Shown: positions 34,817 through 43,297 of the stretch, piece by piece
Layout of the letters: every line of letters starts with the position of its first letter
Numbering within the stretch: the stretch's first letter is position 1
Assembly: GCF_003335505.1 (NCBI RefSeq)
Contig: NZ_QPEX01000045.1
Coordinates: forward strand, 310,001 to 374,000
From: Bremerella cremea
GTDB lineage: Bacteria; Planctomycetota; Planctomycetia; Pirellulales; Pirellulaceae
Reading direction: 5' to 3'
Length of the DNA stretch: 64,000 nt
The notes under the pieces: model-generated
Database searches by the model: none
Told to the model about the DNA's origin: nothing
Seen by the model: the letters and a program-made list of their open reading frames with translations, nothing else
Made by a program: the position numbers and the translations under genes

Positions 34817-35695
34817 ATGGTTACCTACGATTTCATCATGCTGGCAATTCTCACAGGCGCCGTCTTGTGGGGTTTGTACAAAGGGATGGCCTGGCAGATT
34901 GCCTCGATTGCTTCGCTGGTCGTGAGCTATTTCGTTTCGATGCATTTCCGCGAACAAGTTGCCACGGCACTTGGCCTGCAACCACCTTGGGGAAACCTGG
35001 CAGCGATGCTGGGGATCTACATCGGTACTTCGATGGTCATCTGGGTGAGCTTCTCGTTGGTCAAGAAGACACTCGACAACTGGGCCCTGAAAGATTGGGA
35101 CCGTCAGGTTGGTGCTGGCATTGGTTTCGCAAAAGGTGTGCTTCTGTGCATCATTGTGACCATGTTCGCAGTCGCCATGACCAAAGATCAAAGCCGCCAG
35201 CAAATCGTTCAATCGAAGTCAGGCTATTACATCACCAAAACCATCCACACACTGCACGGCGTGATGCCAGCCGAGGTAAACGAAGTTGTGGGACCGTTTA
35301 TCAAACGATACGACGAACGAATCAACGGACAGAACCCAGACTGGTTCGCTGACACCGAAAACGGTTCCAGCGGGGGAGGCACAACCACAATCGACCCCGC
35401 GAAGTTCAATCTCCAGCAAGAGTTCCAGAACTTCAAATCGAACGTCCAAAATCAGATTCAAAACAAGCTTCAAAACGAGGCTCAGAACCAAGCCAATCAG
35501 GTTCAGAATTTCGTGAATCAGTCGATCGAGAATCCACAAAATATCCAGTCGAATTGGCAGCAGTACTCAGGCCAATATCAGCAACCGCCACAAGGCTATT
35601 ATCCGCCAGCGATGAACGTCCCGGCGAACCAGCAACCGGGCTACCCGCAGTATGGTCAGCCCCAGCAACCAGGACCTTACGCACCACAGCGATGA
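34817..35695 (+). CDS. CvpA-family membrane protein with Gln/Asn-rich tail
   Basis: A 292-residue protein. The first ~130 residues are a CvpA (colicin V production) domain of four helices, opening MVTYDFIMLAILTGAVLWGL and including GMAWQIASIASLVVSYFVS and VGAGIGFAKGVLLCIIVTMF. GGAA lies 9 bases before the ATG at 34817, and upstream codons look non-coding. The rest is unusual: about residues 195-290 form a Gln/Asn-rich coiled-coil-like stretch (QNKLQNEAQNQANQVQNF) and then a Gln/Pro/Tyr-rich tail (GYYPPAMNVPANQQPGY). CvpA proteins are normally 160-180 residues. The role in the family is poorly defined (envelope stability, secretion). Confidence 0.85.
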   Translation: MVTYDFIMLAILTGAVLWGLYKGMAWQIASIASLVVSYFVSMHFREQVATALGLQPPWGNLAAMLGIYIGTSMVIWVSFSLVKKTLDNWALKDWDRQVGAGIGFAKGVLLCIIVTMFAVAMTKDQSRQQIVQSKSGYYITKTIHTLHGVMPAEVNEVVGPFIKRYDERINGQNPDWFADTENGSSGGGTTTIDPAKFNLQQEFQNFKSNVQNQIQNKLQNEAQNQANQVQNFVNQSIENPQNIQSNWQQYSGQYQQPPQGYYPPAMNVPANQQPGYPQYGQPQQPGPYAPQR

Positions 35696-36016
35696 GCCAC
35701 GCCAACCAAGCCTCCGCCAGCCCCATTCCCTACATCAGGGAAGCAGGGGACCGAAATCGGGAAATGTGTATCTCCCGGTAAAAATAAGGGCCGAACCGAA
35801 CATAACAAACATTATCGGACGTTGCAGTGGGGGTTCTATAGAGGCCAGGTAATCTGCTGCTGAGCCCTACTCTCCCATGAACTTCATTGCCAACGAGCAA
35901 GAAGTCGCCTCCGAGAATCTCTTCTAGCGCGTTGGAGATCATTTCGTGTCTCAATCATCGTCCGCGTTCTCGCTGCGTCGATTTCAGCCCAGGTTTCGAA
36001 GACCGAATTCGAAACG
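35696..36016. other. Intergenic region without a supported gene
   Basis: About 320 bases between the CvpA-like gene and the accA terminator. The minus strand has a 74-codon frame at 35730-35954, but it has no ribosome-binding site, no recognisable motif and unremarkable composition. The stretch could hold a small RNA or nothing; I cannot decide from sequence alone. Confidence 0.4.
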
Positions 36017-36049
36017 AAAAAGCCGCCACGAAAAGGATTCGCGGCGGCT
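36017..36049 (-). terminator. Rho-independent terminator for accA
   Basis: AGCCGCC-a-CGAA (36021-36032) pairs with TTCG-c-GGCGGCT (36038-36049), with one mismatch; on the minus strand a run of T (A-run at 36016-36020 on plus) follows. It lies 40 bases past the accA stop. Confidence 0.88.
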
Positions 36050-36088
36050 AAATTTGGAAATGAATTTCGTTGCCGAAACTAGTTGCTG

Positions 36089-37081
36089 CTAGCTGGCCGG
36101 CTCACCTTCGGTGGCTTCCATTTCGCGTTCCAGATAAACGCCCATTTGGCGGAACTTGTTGTAGCGTCCTTCGACCAACTCATCGGTCGGCTTGGCGAGC
36201 AATTCGTTGACCGTCTTGGTCAGATACATCTTCAGCCGTGCGGCCATCTGGTGATGATCTCGATGGGCACCTCCCAGCGGCTCTTCGATCACGTCGTCAA
36301 CGATTCCAAACTTTGGCAGATACTTCGAGGTGAACTTCAGCGCCTCGGCAGCCTTGGCTTTGAACTCGTGACTCTTCCACAGAATGCCAGCACAACCTTC
36401 CGGGCTGATCACTGAATAGTAAGCATGCTGCAGCATGGCCGTCCGGTCTGCCACGCCAATCCCCAGCGCGCCGCCGGAACCGCCTTCACCAATGACGACC
36501 GAAATGATGGGCGTCTTCAAGCGAGACATCACGAACATAGAATCGGCAATCGCCATGGCCTGGCCACGCTCTTCAGCACCGACGCCTGGGTACGCGCCTG
36601 GCGTGTCGATGAATGTGATCACCGGCAAGTTGTACTTCTCGGCGAGCTGCATCTTTTCGATCGCCTTGCGGTAACCTTCTGGATGAGCACAACCGAAAAA
36701 GCATTCGCTACGTTCTTTGAGGTCACGCCCTTTGAAGTGACCAATGAACATCACCTTGTGCTTGTCGAGCTTAGCGAAGCCCGTTCGCAGCGCACGATCG
36801 TCACCGAACTTGCGATCACCATGCAGCTCGACAAACTCGTCGAATACCAAGTTCAAGTAATCGGCCGACTGCGGACGTTTCTGATGCCGCGCAACTTCCA
36901 CCGTTTGCCACGGCGATAGGTCGCCGTAGACTTCACGAATGGTGTCGGTTAGCTGTTTACGCACATTACGGATCTCGTCATGGCGATCGGGCGAGTCGTT
37001 CTTAGACGACTCTAACTCTTTCAGTTGATTCTCGAGAGTTTCGATCGACTGTTCAAAGTCGAGATAGATCGAGGTGCTCAT
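36089..37081 (-). CDS. accA: Acetyl-CoA carboxylase carboxyltransferase subunit alpha
   Basis: A 330-residue cytoplasmic subunit that, with AccD, transfers the carboxyl group from carboxybiotin to acetyl-CoA, giving malonyl-CoA for fatty acid synthesis. Start taken at ATG 37081 (MSTSIYLDFEQSI), the standard family N-terminus. Typical motifs: LHGDRKFGDDRALRTGFAKL, CAHPEGYRKAIEKM, FIDTPGAYPGVGAEERGQ, VIGEGGSGGALGIG (oxyanion-forming glycines) and YSVISPEGCAGILWK. Length is normal. It is the last gene of the minus-strand run asd, truA, glycosyltransferase, kinase, accA, and ends in a clear terminator. accD is not in the window. Confidence 0.97.
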   Translation of the reverse strand: MSTSIYLDFEQSIETLENQLKELESSKNDSPDRHDEIRNVRKQLTDTIREVYGDLSPWQTVEVARHQKRPQSADYLNLVFDEFVELHGDRKFGDDRALRTGFAKLDKHKVMFIGHFKGRDLKERSECFFGCAHPEGYRKAIEKMQLAEKYNLPVITFIDTPGAYPGVGAEERGQAMAIADSMFVMSRLKTPIISVVIGEGGSGGALGIGVADRTAMLQHAYYSVISPEGCAGILWKSHEFKAKAAEALKFTSKYLPKFGIVDDVIEEPLGGAHRDHHQMAARLKMYLTKTVNELLAKPTDELVEGRYNKFRQMGVYLEREMEATEGEPAS

Positions 37082-37132
37082 GAAGGCTTTCAGTGCTCCA
37101 GGCAATGGAAAAAATGCCAAGTCAGTTGGCGA

Positions 37133-38185
37133 CTATGCGTCGCCTGACTCCGTGGATGAATCGTCGCCACTTGCCGCCGCTTCTTGCTTTTCTCGCTGAG
37201 CGAGTGAAGCCGGTTTGCGGGGTGGAATGCGGTACATTTTGGTGTTCTTCAGCAACTTAACGAACTCCTCCATTGTATCCGGACGCTGCGCCGGATCTTT
37301 GGCCATGGTTCGCTCAATCAATGCCGAAAACTCGGCCGTGACATTGTTGTTGGCTGCTTGCAGCGATGGGACCGCTGCCCGCAAGTGCTTGTCTAATAGG
37401 TGATCAGGGCTGGTTGCCGTATAGGGAACTTTGCCGCTAATAAGTTCAAAGACCGTACAGCCATAGCAATACATATCGGCTCGGCCATCTAAGGTCTTAC
37501 CACGAATCTGCTCAGGAGACATATAACTACGCGTCCCCTGCACATTGCCTTTCACCCTAGAACCACCGCCAAACAACTTAGCGAGGCCGGTCTTCTTTTT
37601 CTGCGCGATCGAGAAGTCGATCAGCTTGACGTTGCCTTCCGTATCTAACAGAAAATTATCAGGCTTCACGTCGCAATGAATCCATCCTTGCTCGTGCATA
37701 TAGCCGAGCCCCCTGGCCCCATCTTCGACAATCTTGGGGGTCCAATAGGCGAGCTCTTCCACCCCTTCGCGAATGGCCATCTTCATATTTCGCGAGATAC
37801 AAAACTCAAGGCACAAGTAAGAGAGCCCTCGAAAGCTATCGAACTCATAGACATGAATCACGTATGGATGGTCGAAGGTCGAAGCCACCGTATGTTCGTG
37901 CTTCAGCGCCGCGATTTCTGCTTTGTCTTTAAGGTAGTTATCACGCAAGGCCTTGATCGCGACTCGGCGATTGTCCATGTCGTGGATTGCTTCCCAGACT
38001 TGGCAAGTTTGGCTTGCGCGTAGCATTCGCACCAAGCGGTACGGACCGATGAAGTTTCTTCCTGCAGTAGCCACCGATGAGAATATCCGTGCGGAGGAGT
38101 TGCCCCTGTTGTTCCGAATGCCATGCCGAATCGACAGACTTCTTAATCTTAACCTAATCGTTCGGGTTTCAAAAGAGTGAACCAT
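37133..38185 (-). CDS. Serine/threonine protein kinase, DFS variant
   Basis: A 350-residue soluble Hanks-type kinase. Invariant residues are visible: Lys in VAIKALRDN near residue 77, Glu in IAALKHEHT, the catalytic loop HCDVKPDNFLL near 170 (Asp and Asn present; Cys replaces the usual Arg of HRD), the Mg-binding Asp in LIDFSIAQ near 189 (DFS in place of DFG), and GTRSYMSPEQIRG. The glycine-rich loop is degenerate (LVRMLRASQTCQVWEA). The first ~45 residues are basic and may not be translated; ATG 38185 is used but the true start is unsure. There is no transmembrane segment or sensor domain, only a short Lys/Glu/Ser tail. It lies between a glycosyltransferase gene and accA, about 50 bases from accA. 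Confidence 0.88.
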   Translation of the reverse strand: MVHSFETRTIRLRLRSLSIRHGIRNNRGNSSARIFSSVATAGRNFIGPYRLVRMLRASQTCQVWEAIHDMDNRRVAIKALRDNYLKDKAEIAALKHEHTVASTFDHPYVIHVYEFDSFRGLSYLCLEFCISRNMKMAIREGVEELAYWTPKIVEDGARGLGYMHEQGWIHCDVKPDNFLLDTEGNVKLIDFSIAQKKKTGLAKLFGGGSRVKGNVQGTRSYMSPEQIRGKTLDGRADMYCYGCTVFELISGKVPYTATSPDHLLDKHLRAAVPSLQAANNNVTAEFSALIERTMAKDPAQRPDTMEEFVKLLKNTKMYRIPPRKPASLAQREKQEAAASGDDSSTESGDA

Positions 38186-38221
38186 CACCCAAAACGACGT
38201 AACCGCTTTATATTTACATGT

Positions 38222-39397
38222 TTACGCAATATCACGCCCATTCGATTGAAGCACTTCTTGATAAATTTTGCGCAATATGCGGGTCATAACTTGGTGTGGA
38301 AACACCTTGCGGCAACGTTCCCGCCCTTCTTCACCCAGCTTCTGGCGTAGTTCTTGGTCCTGACAAAGCTCGACCAAGGCCGACGTCAACTGCGGTACAT
38401 CCCCTGGCGGAATCAAAAAACCTGTCTCCCGGTTTATCACGACTTCGCGGGCCCCGTCGATATCGAAGCTCACCGCTGGCTTGCCTGACAGCAGTGCTTG
38501 CGGCAATGCCCGAGCGAGTCCTTCTCGCAAGCTAGTGTGTACAAGCACATCCATCGCCGAGATGTACTTAGGAATCTCTTTTGGTGGAACCAGCCCCACG
38601 AGAATGAAATGATCCTGCAGGCCAGCGGCACGAATATCGCTCTCGTACTGCTCACGCAGAATGCCATCCCCCACAAACAGAAATTTCGCCTGAGGGCATT
38701 GGGCAACCACCTGTTTGGCTGCCTCGATCACGTACTCGTGACCTTTCAGATGAAACAAGCGGGCAATCTTTCCGATGACCACGTCCCCTGCCCCGATGCC
38801 AAGCTCGGCTCTGGTTGCTGCGCGCAGTTGGTCGCTTGCTAAGAACGGCTCGACTTCCATCCCACTGTAAACGGTGACAAACTTTTCTCGCGGCGCGACC
38901 TTGGCTTCGACCAACAAATCGGTCATGGCGTCGGCCACACTGACCAACTTGTGGCACTGCCGCGCGGCGTAGCGTTCGCAGGCGATAAAGAACTTTCGCG
39001 CGAGCGCGGATTGGTACGGATGAAATGGCGCACCATGCACCGTATGAATGACGGCCGGGACGTTTAACGCCATCGCCCCCCTTCTCCCCAACATGCCCCC
39101 CTTCGCGCTATGCGTGTGGACCACATCAGGCTGAAACTCTTTAATGGCCGCTTTGACTTCCCGATAACCTTTCCAATCGGTGACTGGATGGATGTTGCGA
39201 ACCAAGTGCGGTAACTCTTTCACCGGGAGACCTTGGGCGTGCGCCTGGTCGAGCAAGTTCCCTTCCGGGCCGAGACTCGGGCCGGTGATCAACAGCACAT
39301 CGTCTCCGTAATCGCGAATAAGATCCAAGCAGTTGTAGAGCGTGTTCTCTTGCGCGCCGCCGATAATCATCCGAGTAATCACATGGGCAACACGCAT
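38222..39397 (-). CDS. Glycosyltransferase family 4
   Basis: A 391-residue cytoplasmic GT-B-fold glycosyltransferase. ATG 39397 (MRVAHVITRMIIGGAQENTL) has GGAG 8 bases upstream; a GTG four codons earlier is less likely. The N-terminal domain holds the GGAQ acceptor-side loop and DVVHTHSAKGGMLGR; the C-terminal nucleotide-sugar domain holds IGKIARLFHLKGHEYVIEA, FLFVGDGILREQYE and the ExxxxxxxE-type block REGLARALPQALLSGKPAVSF near residue 290. It resembles glycan or polysaccharide-assembly enzymes; donor and acceptor are unknown. It lies in the asd-to-accA run, 24 bases after the truA stop. Confidence 0.9.
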   Translation of the reverse strand: MRVAHVITRMIIGGAQENTLYNCLDLIRDYGDDVLLITGPSLGPEGNLLDQAHAQGLPVKELPHLVRNIHPVTDWKGYREVKAAIKEFQPDVVHTHSAKGGMLGRRGAMALNVPAVIHTVHGAPFHPYQSALARKFFIACERYAARQCHKLVSVADAMTDLLVEAKVAPREKFVTVYSGMEVEPFLASDQLRAATRAELGIGAGDVVIGKIARLFHLKGHEYVIEAAKQVVAQCPQAKFLFVGDGILREQYESDIRAAGLQDHFILVGLVPPKEIPKYISAMDVLVHTSLREGLARALPQALLSGKPAVSFDIDGAREVVINRETGFLIPPGDVPQLTSALVELCQDQELRQKLGEEGRERCRKVFPHQVMTRILRKIYQEVLQSNGRDIA

Positions 39398-39421
39398 TGG
39401 CGACTCCACTTTCGTTTCGAT

Positions 39422-40216
39422 CTATTCGTGAGGTGGATAGTGTACTTGCAGCAAATAGAGACCATGGGCCGGCGCGGTCATGCCAGCTTGTAGGCGATCG
39501 CACGAAGCAATGATCGCAGCCATGGAATCAGCGGGGCGCTTCCCCTGCCCTATTTCAACCAGCGTCCCGGCAATGATGCGGACCATGTTGTACAGAAACC
39601 CGGTCGCTTCGACCTCGATAAAAATCTTGCGTCGTTCTTCTGCGTCGTGCAACTGAACCGTCGCATCCAACATCGTACGAACTGTTGATCGTCGCGGTGA
39701 ACCGGTTGCTTGAAACGCGGCGAAATCATGTTCCCCGATCAACGCCTGGGCTGCGTTTTGCATCGATTCGACATCGAGAATACGTTTCACGAACCAAGCA
39801 TGCTTCAAGGCAAAAGGGTCGTTGATTCGCCCTGGCTGAAGAACGTAACGATAACGCTTCGAGAGCGCATCGTTGATCGGTCGAAACGAGGTCGGCACGT
39901 CACACGCATGCCGCACAACAATGTCATGCGGCAACGTGGCGTTCAATGCCTTGCGAAAGACGTCGGCTGGCATGCTGCTGCCGGTATGAAAACTGGCAAC
40001 TTGGCCCCACGCATGAACACCGGCATCGGTTCGCCCACTGCCACTGATATGAACTGCTTCGCCACTGATTTTCTGAATGGCAGCTTCCAGCGCAGATTGA
40101 ATCGTCGGGCCCGTGCGTTGCGTTTGCCAACCTTGGTATCTGGTGCCATCGTAGGCAACCGTTAGCTTAATGCAGCGGCCAGAAGACTTGGCCGCCGCAT
40201 GCCCCGATTCTTCCAT
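39422..40216 (-). CDS. truA: tRNA pseudouridine(38-40) synthase
   Basis: A 264-residue enzyme that isomerises uridines 38-40 in the anticodon stem of many tRNAs. The catalytic Asp is D64 in GSGRTDAGVHAWGQ; TVAYDGTRYQGWQ opens the fold and FLYNMVRIIAGTLVEIGQGK near residue 210 is the conserved C-terminal block. Length is normal. ATG 40216 is preferred over the in-frame TTG one codon before. It follows asd by 14 bases on the same strand. Confidence 0.97.
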   Translation of the reverse strand: MEESGHAAAKSSGRCIKLTVAYDGTRYQGWQTQRTGPTIQSALEAAIQKISGEAVHISGSGRTDAGVHAWGQVASFHTGSSMPADVFRKALNATLPHDIVVRHACDVPTSFRPINDALSKRYRYVLQPGRINDPFALKHAWFVKRILDVESMQNAAQALIGEHDFAAFQATGSPRRSTVRTMLDATVQLHDAEERRKIFIEVEATGFLYNMVRIIAGTLVEIGQGKRPADSMAAIIASCDRLQAGMTAPAHGLYLLQVHYPPHE

Positions 40217-40230
40217 CAAGCAGCCAATCT

Positions 40231-41244
40231 TTAGACGGCAGCCTGGCTGCGAACTAACAGTTCAGCGATCTGCACAGCGTTGGTTGCGGCTCCCTTGCGG
40301 AGGTTGTCGCTAACGCACCAGAACGTCAGTCCGTTGGGGCTGGAAAGGTCTTTGCGGATACGACCGATGAAGACGTCGTTCTTGTTCGTGCAGTTGATTG
40401 GCATCGGGTACTCCCCTGCCCCGAGATTATCGACCACGGTAATCCCGTCAGTCTTCTCGAACAGCTCACGAGCTTCCGCGACGGAAATGGGACGCTCCGT
40501 TTCGACCAAGATCGTTTCGCTATGGCAATTGGTCACCGGCACACGGACACAGGTTGGGCAAACCTGAATCGAATCGTCGCCAAAGATCTTTTGCGTCTCG
40601 TACACCATCTTCATTTCTTCCGAGGTGTAGCCTTCGTACTTTTCGCTACCAATCTGCGGAATCAAGTTGAAAGCAATTTGGTGCTTGAAGGCCTGGTACT
40701 CGTACGGGGTTTGGTTCAGAACCGATTTAGCCCCTTCCACCAGATCCTGTTCGCCGGCCACCCCTGCCCCGCTGGTCGCTTGGTAGGTGGAAACAACCAC
40801 TCGCTTGATCTTGGCAGCGTCGTGCAGCGGCTTCATGGCCACAACCATTTGCGTGGTCGAGCAGTTGGGACTGCTGATGATGCCCTTATGGTTTTGAATT
40901 GCTTCCGGATTGACTTCCGGCACAACCAGTGGCACGTCTTCCTTCATCCGCCAGTAACCACTTTCGTCGACGACAATACAACCACGTTCGACCGCCCAAG
41001 GCGCGAACTCGGCAGCGGCATCGTCCGGAGTGCTACCGATCGCGATATCGACCCCTTCAAAAGACTCTGGCGTCAGTTCTTCGACCGTATGCGTTTGACC
41101 GTTGAACGTGATTTCTGTGCCTGCCGAACGTTTGGAAGCGAGGAATTTGATCGTTTTGTAGGGGAACTTTCGTTCTTCCAATAGCTGACGAATCAGACGT
41201 CCTACGGCTCCGGTGGCTCCAACAATGGCCAGATTTTCGTACAC
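40231..41244 (-). CDS. asd: Aspartate-semialdehyde dehydrogenase
   Basis: A 337-residue NADPH-dependent enzyme that makes aspartate semialdehyde from aspartyl phosphate, the branch point to lysine/diaminopimelate, threonine and methionine. The nucleotide-binding GATGAVG is at residues 9-15, the catalytic Cys in SSPNCSTTQM near 127, and TYQATSGAGVAGEQDL follows. VCPTCVRVPVTNCHSETI is typical of the shorter Gram-positive-type enzymes. The start codon is GTG at 41244. A TTGAAG-18-TATAAT promoter and a perfect 8-bp inverted repeat precede it, so it is probably the first gene of the run down to accA. Confidence 0.97.
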   Translation of the reverse strand: MYENLAIVGATGAVGRLIRQLLEERKFPYKTIKFLASKRSAGTEITFNGQTHTVEELTPESFEGVDIAIGSTPDDAAAEFAPWAVERGCIVVDESGYWRMKEDVPLVVPEVNPEAIQNHKGIISSPNCSTTQMVVAMKPLHDAAKIKRVVVSTYQATSGAGVAGEQDLVEGAKSVLNQTPYEYQAFKHQIAFNLIPQIGSEKYEGYTSEEMKMVYETQKIFGDDSIQVCPTCVRVPVTNCHSETILVETERPISVAEARELFEKTDGITVVDNLGAGEYPMPINCTNKNDVFIGRIRKDLSSPNGLTFWCVSDNLRKGAATNAVQIAELLVRSQAAV

Positions 41245-41280
41245 GGGAAACTACCTATCAGGTTAAACAAACTACCTAAA

Positions 41281-41300
41281 CGGATGCATGCGTGCATCCG
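41281..41300. promoter_or_regulatory. Perfect inverted repeat at the asd promoter start region
   Basis: CGGATGCA-TGCG-TGCATCCG: 8-bp perfect arms with a 4-base centre, lying 9 bases downstream of the predicted -10 and 37 bases upstream of the asd GTG. The position suits either a repressor operator or a hairpin at the 5' end of the mRNA. Confidence 0.55.
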
Positions 41301-41308
41301 AAACCCAC

Positions 41309-41338
41309 ATTATAGATTCCCCAACCACGACACTTCAA
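41309..41338 (-). promoter_or_regulatory. Predicted housekeeping promoter of asd
   Basis: On the minus strand TTGAAG (41333-41338) is followed after 18 bases by TATAAT (41309-41314). The -10 is perfect and the -35 matches 4 of 6 positions of TTGACA. It is 65 bases upstream of the asd start. This is the best promoter match I saw in the window. Confidence 0.6.
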
Positions 41339-41509
41339 CGCGTAATGGGGTTCATTCGGGCCCTAGCCCCTGCCCTGCATTGCCTTGCTTGGGGATTTCA
41401 AATTTCGTAAATGGTGCCCTTTCATCGCATTACCGCGATGTCAGTCCCATTCCAATTCTTTTGGGAATTTCTATCGTTTTCCCTCAGATACAACCACTTG
41501 CCCGAGCAA

Positions 41510-42481
41510 CTAGGCCGTCACCGTTGCCGCAGATTCGGTTTTGCCCAACCGTTTGCGGAGTCCGGCTTCGACTTCGCGAATTACCCACGGGCTCACAAAC
41601 GCGAAATTACCGACCAACATGATCAAGCCAAACGTGATCATCCCCATGCAGATTGCAATACCCAAGTGCAACGGCACCGCCAGGGCAAGCACGATCGGGC
41701 GAGTGAGCCGAGGCCAAACCAGGGCGCAGTAACTGATTTCCCAAGCCAACGAAACCTGAGTCATCAACGCGATCAACAGCGGGTAGCTGGCCAGCCAGGT
41801 CATGTCGAGCGATTGATATTCGCTGTTAGCGACTGCTCCCCACAATGCCGTTCCCTCCCACCAAGTATCGCCCAGCAGCTTACCGGTTCCGGCGAAAAGA
41901 TAGATGACGCACATGTGCAGTTGAATTAAGCGAATCGACACATTCGCGGCTGTGCTGGTGGTTGGCAGGTCACGTTTCGGATAGCGTCGTTTTTCGAGCC
42001 AGCGATCTAAGCTGAACGCCTCCCCTGCCCCGCCTAGCATCAAATACATCGCCAGCATCACGTTGATTTGATCGAGCCCAAACAATGCCCCAGGCGCGCG
42101 ATGTACGTAACTAACGGCGATAATAAACGCCAGCACACTGGTCACCTTCGACCATAACCCCAACGCAAACATCAGCAGCACGACCAAGCCAATGATATGC
42201 ACCAGCCACAGCATCGATGGGTTTCCATCGAATACCGGTAAATAGCTGAACGCGAAGTCGCTTCCTCGGTGCATTCGATCTACTAAGTCGGGGGTGAACC
42301 TCCCCTGCTCTCCCATGAAGCCATTCAGGTCGATCGACCAAACCAAATGGGTATAGAACAGCATGCTGCCGGCGAAGATCCGAATCAAACCGAGCGTGGC
42401 CGGGTCGGTTGGTGTAAACCAAAACCAGTTCCAGCCGTCGACGACACCCCGATAAAGTTCGCGAAAGTAAACAGTAATCAT
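41510..42481 (-). CDS. HTTM-domain membrane protein
   Basis: A 323-residue integral membrane protein matching the horizontally transferred transmembrane (HTTM) domain, the membrane part related to vitamin-K-dependent gamma-carboxylase. Signs: an early LGLIRIFAGSMLFYTHLVW, several helices (HIIGLVVLLMFALGLWS, INVMLAMYLMLGG), the central block IRLIQLHMCVIYLFAGTGKL, and ALAVPLHLGIAICMGMITFG near the end. Roughly seven to eight helices are visible. It lacks the C-terminal extension of full carboxylases. Its ATG overlaps the upstream stop as ATGA, so it is translationally coupled to the small partner gene. Function is unknown for most bacterial members. Confidence 0.88.
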   Translation of the reverse strand: MITVYFRELYRGVVDGWNWFWFTPTDPATLGLIRIFAGSMLFYTHLVWSIDLNGFMGEQGRFTPDLVDRMHRGSDFAFSYLPVFDGNPSMLWLVHIIGLVVLLMFALGLWSKVTSVLAFIIAVSYVHRAPGALFGLDQINVMLAMYLMLGGAGEAFSLDRWLEKRRYPKRDLPTTSTAANVSIRLIQLHMCVIYLFAGTGKLLGDTWWEGTALWGAVANSEYQSLDMTWLASYPLLIALMTQVSLAWEISYCALVWPRLTRPIVLALAVPLHLGIAICMGMITFGLIMLVGNFAFVSPWVIREVEAGLRKRLGKTESAATVTA

Positions 42482-43146
42482 TCGCGATCCTCCGGCTGAA
42501 CCGTGTACACGCCAAGTACCACTTCCTCGTACAAACTAGGGTCGCTCAAAGGACGCCCTTTGGCGACATCCTCGGGCAGCGGTATGGCATGTTGCATCAT
42601 TACAATACGTATCTTCGCGGCTTCAGGATGCAGCCTGGCCAAATGGCGAGAGATCGAATCCAAGTAGGCATTCCGCAAATTAACCGCCGATTGGTAATCG
42701 GCATGAACTGCCGGTGGTGCCTCTTTCGGTGGTGGCTGATCCGAGATGTTCGCCATGTTGAACAGCGACTCGCTGATCATGAAGTGGCGATGGTACAGCA
42801 GCCGTGGCCAATGCTCTTGCAGATTCGGGAAAGTTCCTTCGCCGATTTCCTGATCGTCTTCGTCTAGCAGTTCGTACCGAATCAAATGGCTAGGGCCTGG
42901 GTTGGGAGCGAAAAAGCGGTAGCCGTGATCTTTGAGAAAGGTGGCGTTTAAATACGGTTCGAGAACCGCTTCGGCTTGTCGGGCCCAGATGCTTGAGGGA
43001 GGCGGCGAAGCGCACGGCCCCACAAACAGTGCTGTCAAATGAATCAGCAGCAGCACACTTACCAAACGGCGAAAGCCAACACTCCAAGTTGGCTTGGGCG
43101 GGGGCGATGCGGGAGGCGGCGGACTGTTTTGGGGACGATCGTTCAT
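42478..43146 (-). CDS. HTTM partner protein, unknown function
   Basis: A 222-residue protein with one membrane segment (LVSVLLLIHLTALFVGP, residues ~29-46) after a Pro-rich cytoplasmic start (NSPPPPASPPPKP). ATG 43146 has GGGAAAG upstream; the frame is open further but that region includes a terminator. The rest lies outside: NHGYRFFAPNPGPSHLIRYE-like sequence (KDHGYRFFAPNPGPSHLIRY), then LLYHRHFMISESLFNM and YLDSISRHLARLHPEAAKIR. Such proteins occur next to HTTM genes in planctomycetes, as here, with a 4-base ATGA overlap. I know no biochemical function. Confidence 0.82.
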   Translation of the reverse strand: MNDRPQNSPPPPASPPPKPTWSVGFRRLVSVLLLIHLTALFVGPCASPPPSSIWARQAEAVLEPYLNATFLKDHGYRFFAPNPGPSHLIRYELLDEDDQEIGEGTFPNLQEHWPRLLYHRHFMISESLFNMANISDQPPPKEAPPAVHADYQSAVNLRNAYLDSISRHLARLHPEAAKIRIVMMQHAIPLPEDVAKGRPLSDPSLYEEVVLGVYTVQPEDRE

Positions 43147-43225
43147 GGTACTTTCCCTATCGACCAAAACGCGGCTGCGTCTGTCTGAAAAAGGTGTACG
43201 CCTGAACTTGCTATATACCCATAGA

Positions 43226-43263
43226 AAAACCCTCGCGAAAGGTTTTCCCATCGCGAGGGTTTT
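43226..43263 (-). terminator. Rho-independent terminator after the TIGR03000 gene
   Basis: AAAACCCTCGCGA (43226-43238) pairs perfectly with TCGCGAGGGTTTT (43251-43263), a 13-bp stem with a 12-base loop; the A-run and T-run allow termination on either strand. It lies 35 bases past the stop of the gene at 43298. Confidence 0.93.
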
Positions 43264-43297
43264 GTCGTTTAGTCAAACTTTTTCGATCAGGCTCTTC

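Noticed and set aside
35730..35954. 74-codon minus-strand frame between the CvpA-like gene and accA
   Set aside because: No ribosome-binding site, no motif, and an odd composition; I could not support it as a gene.
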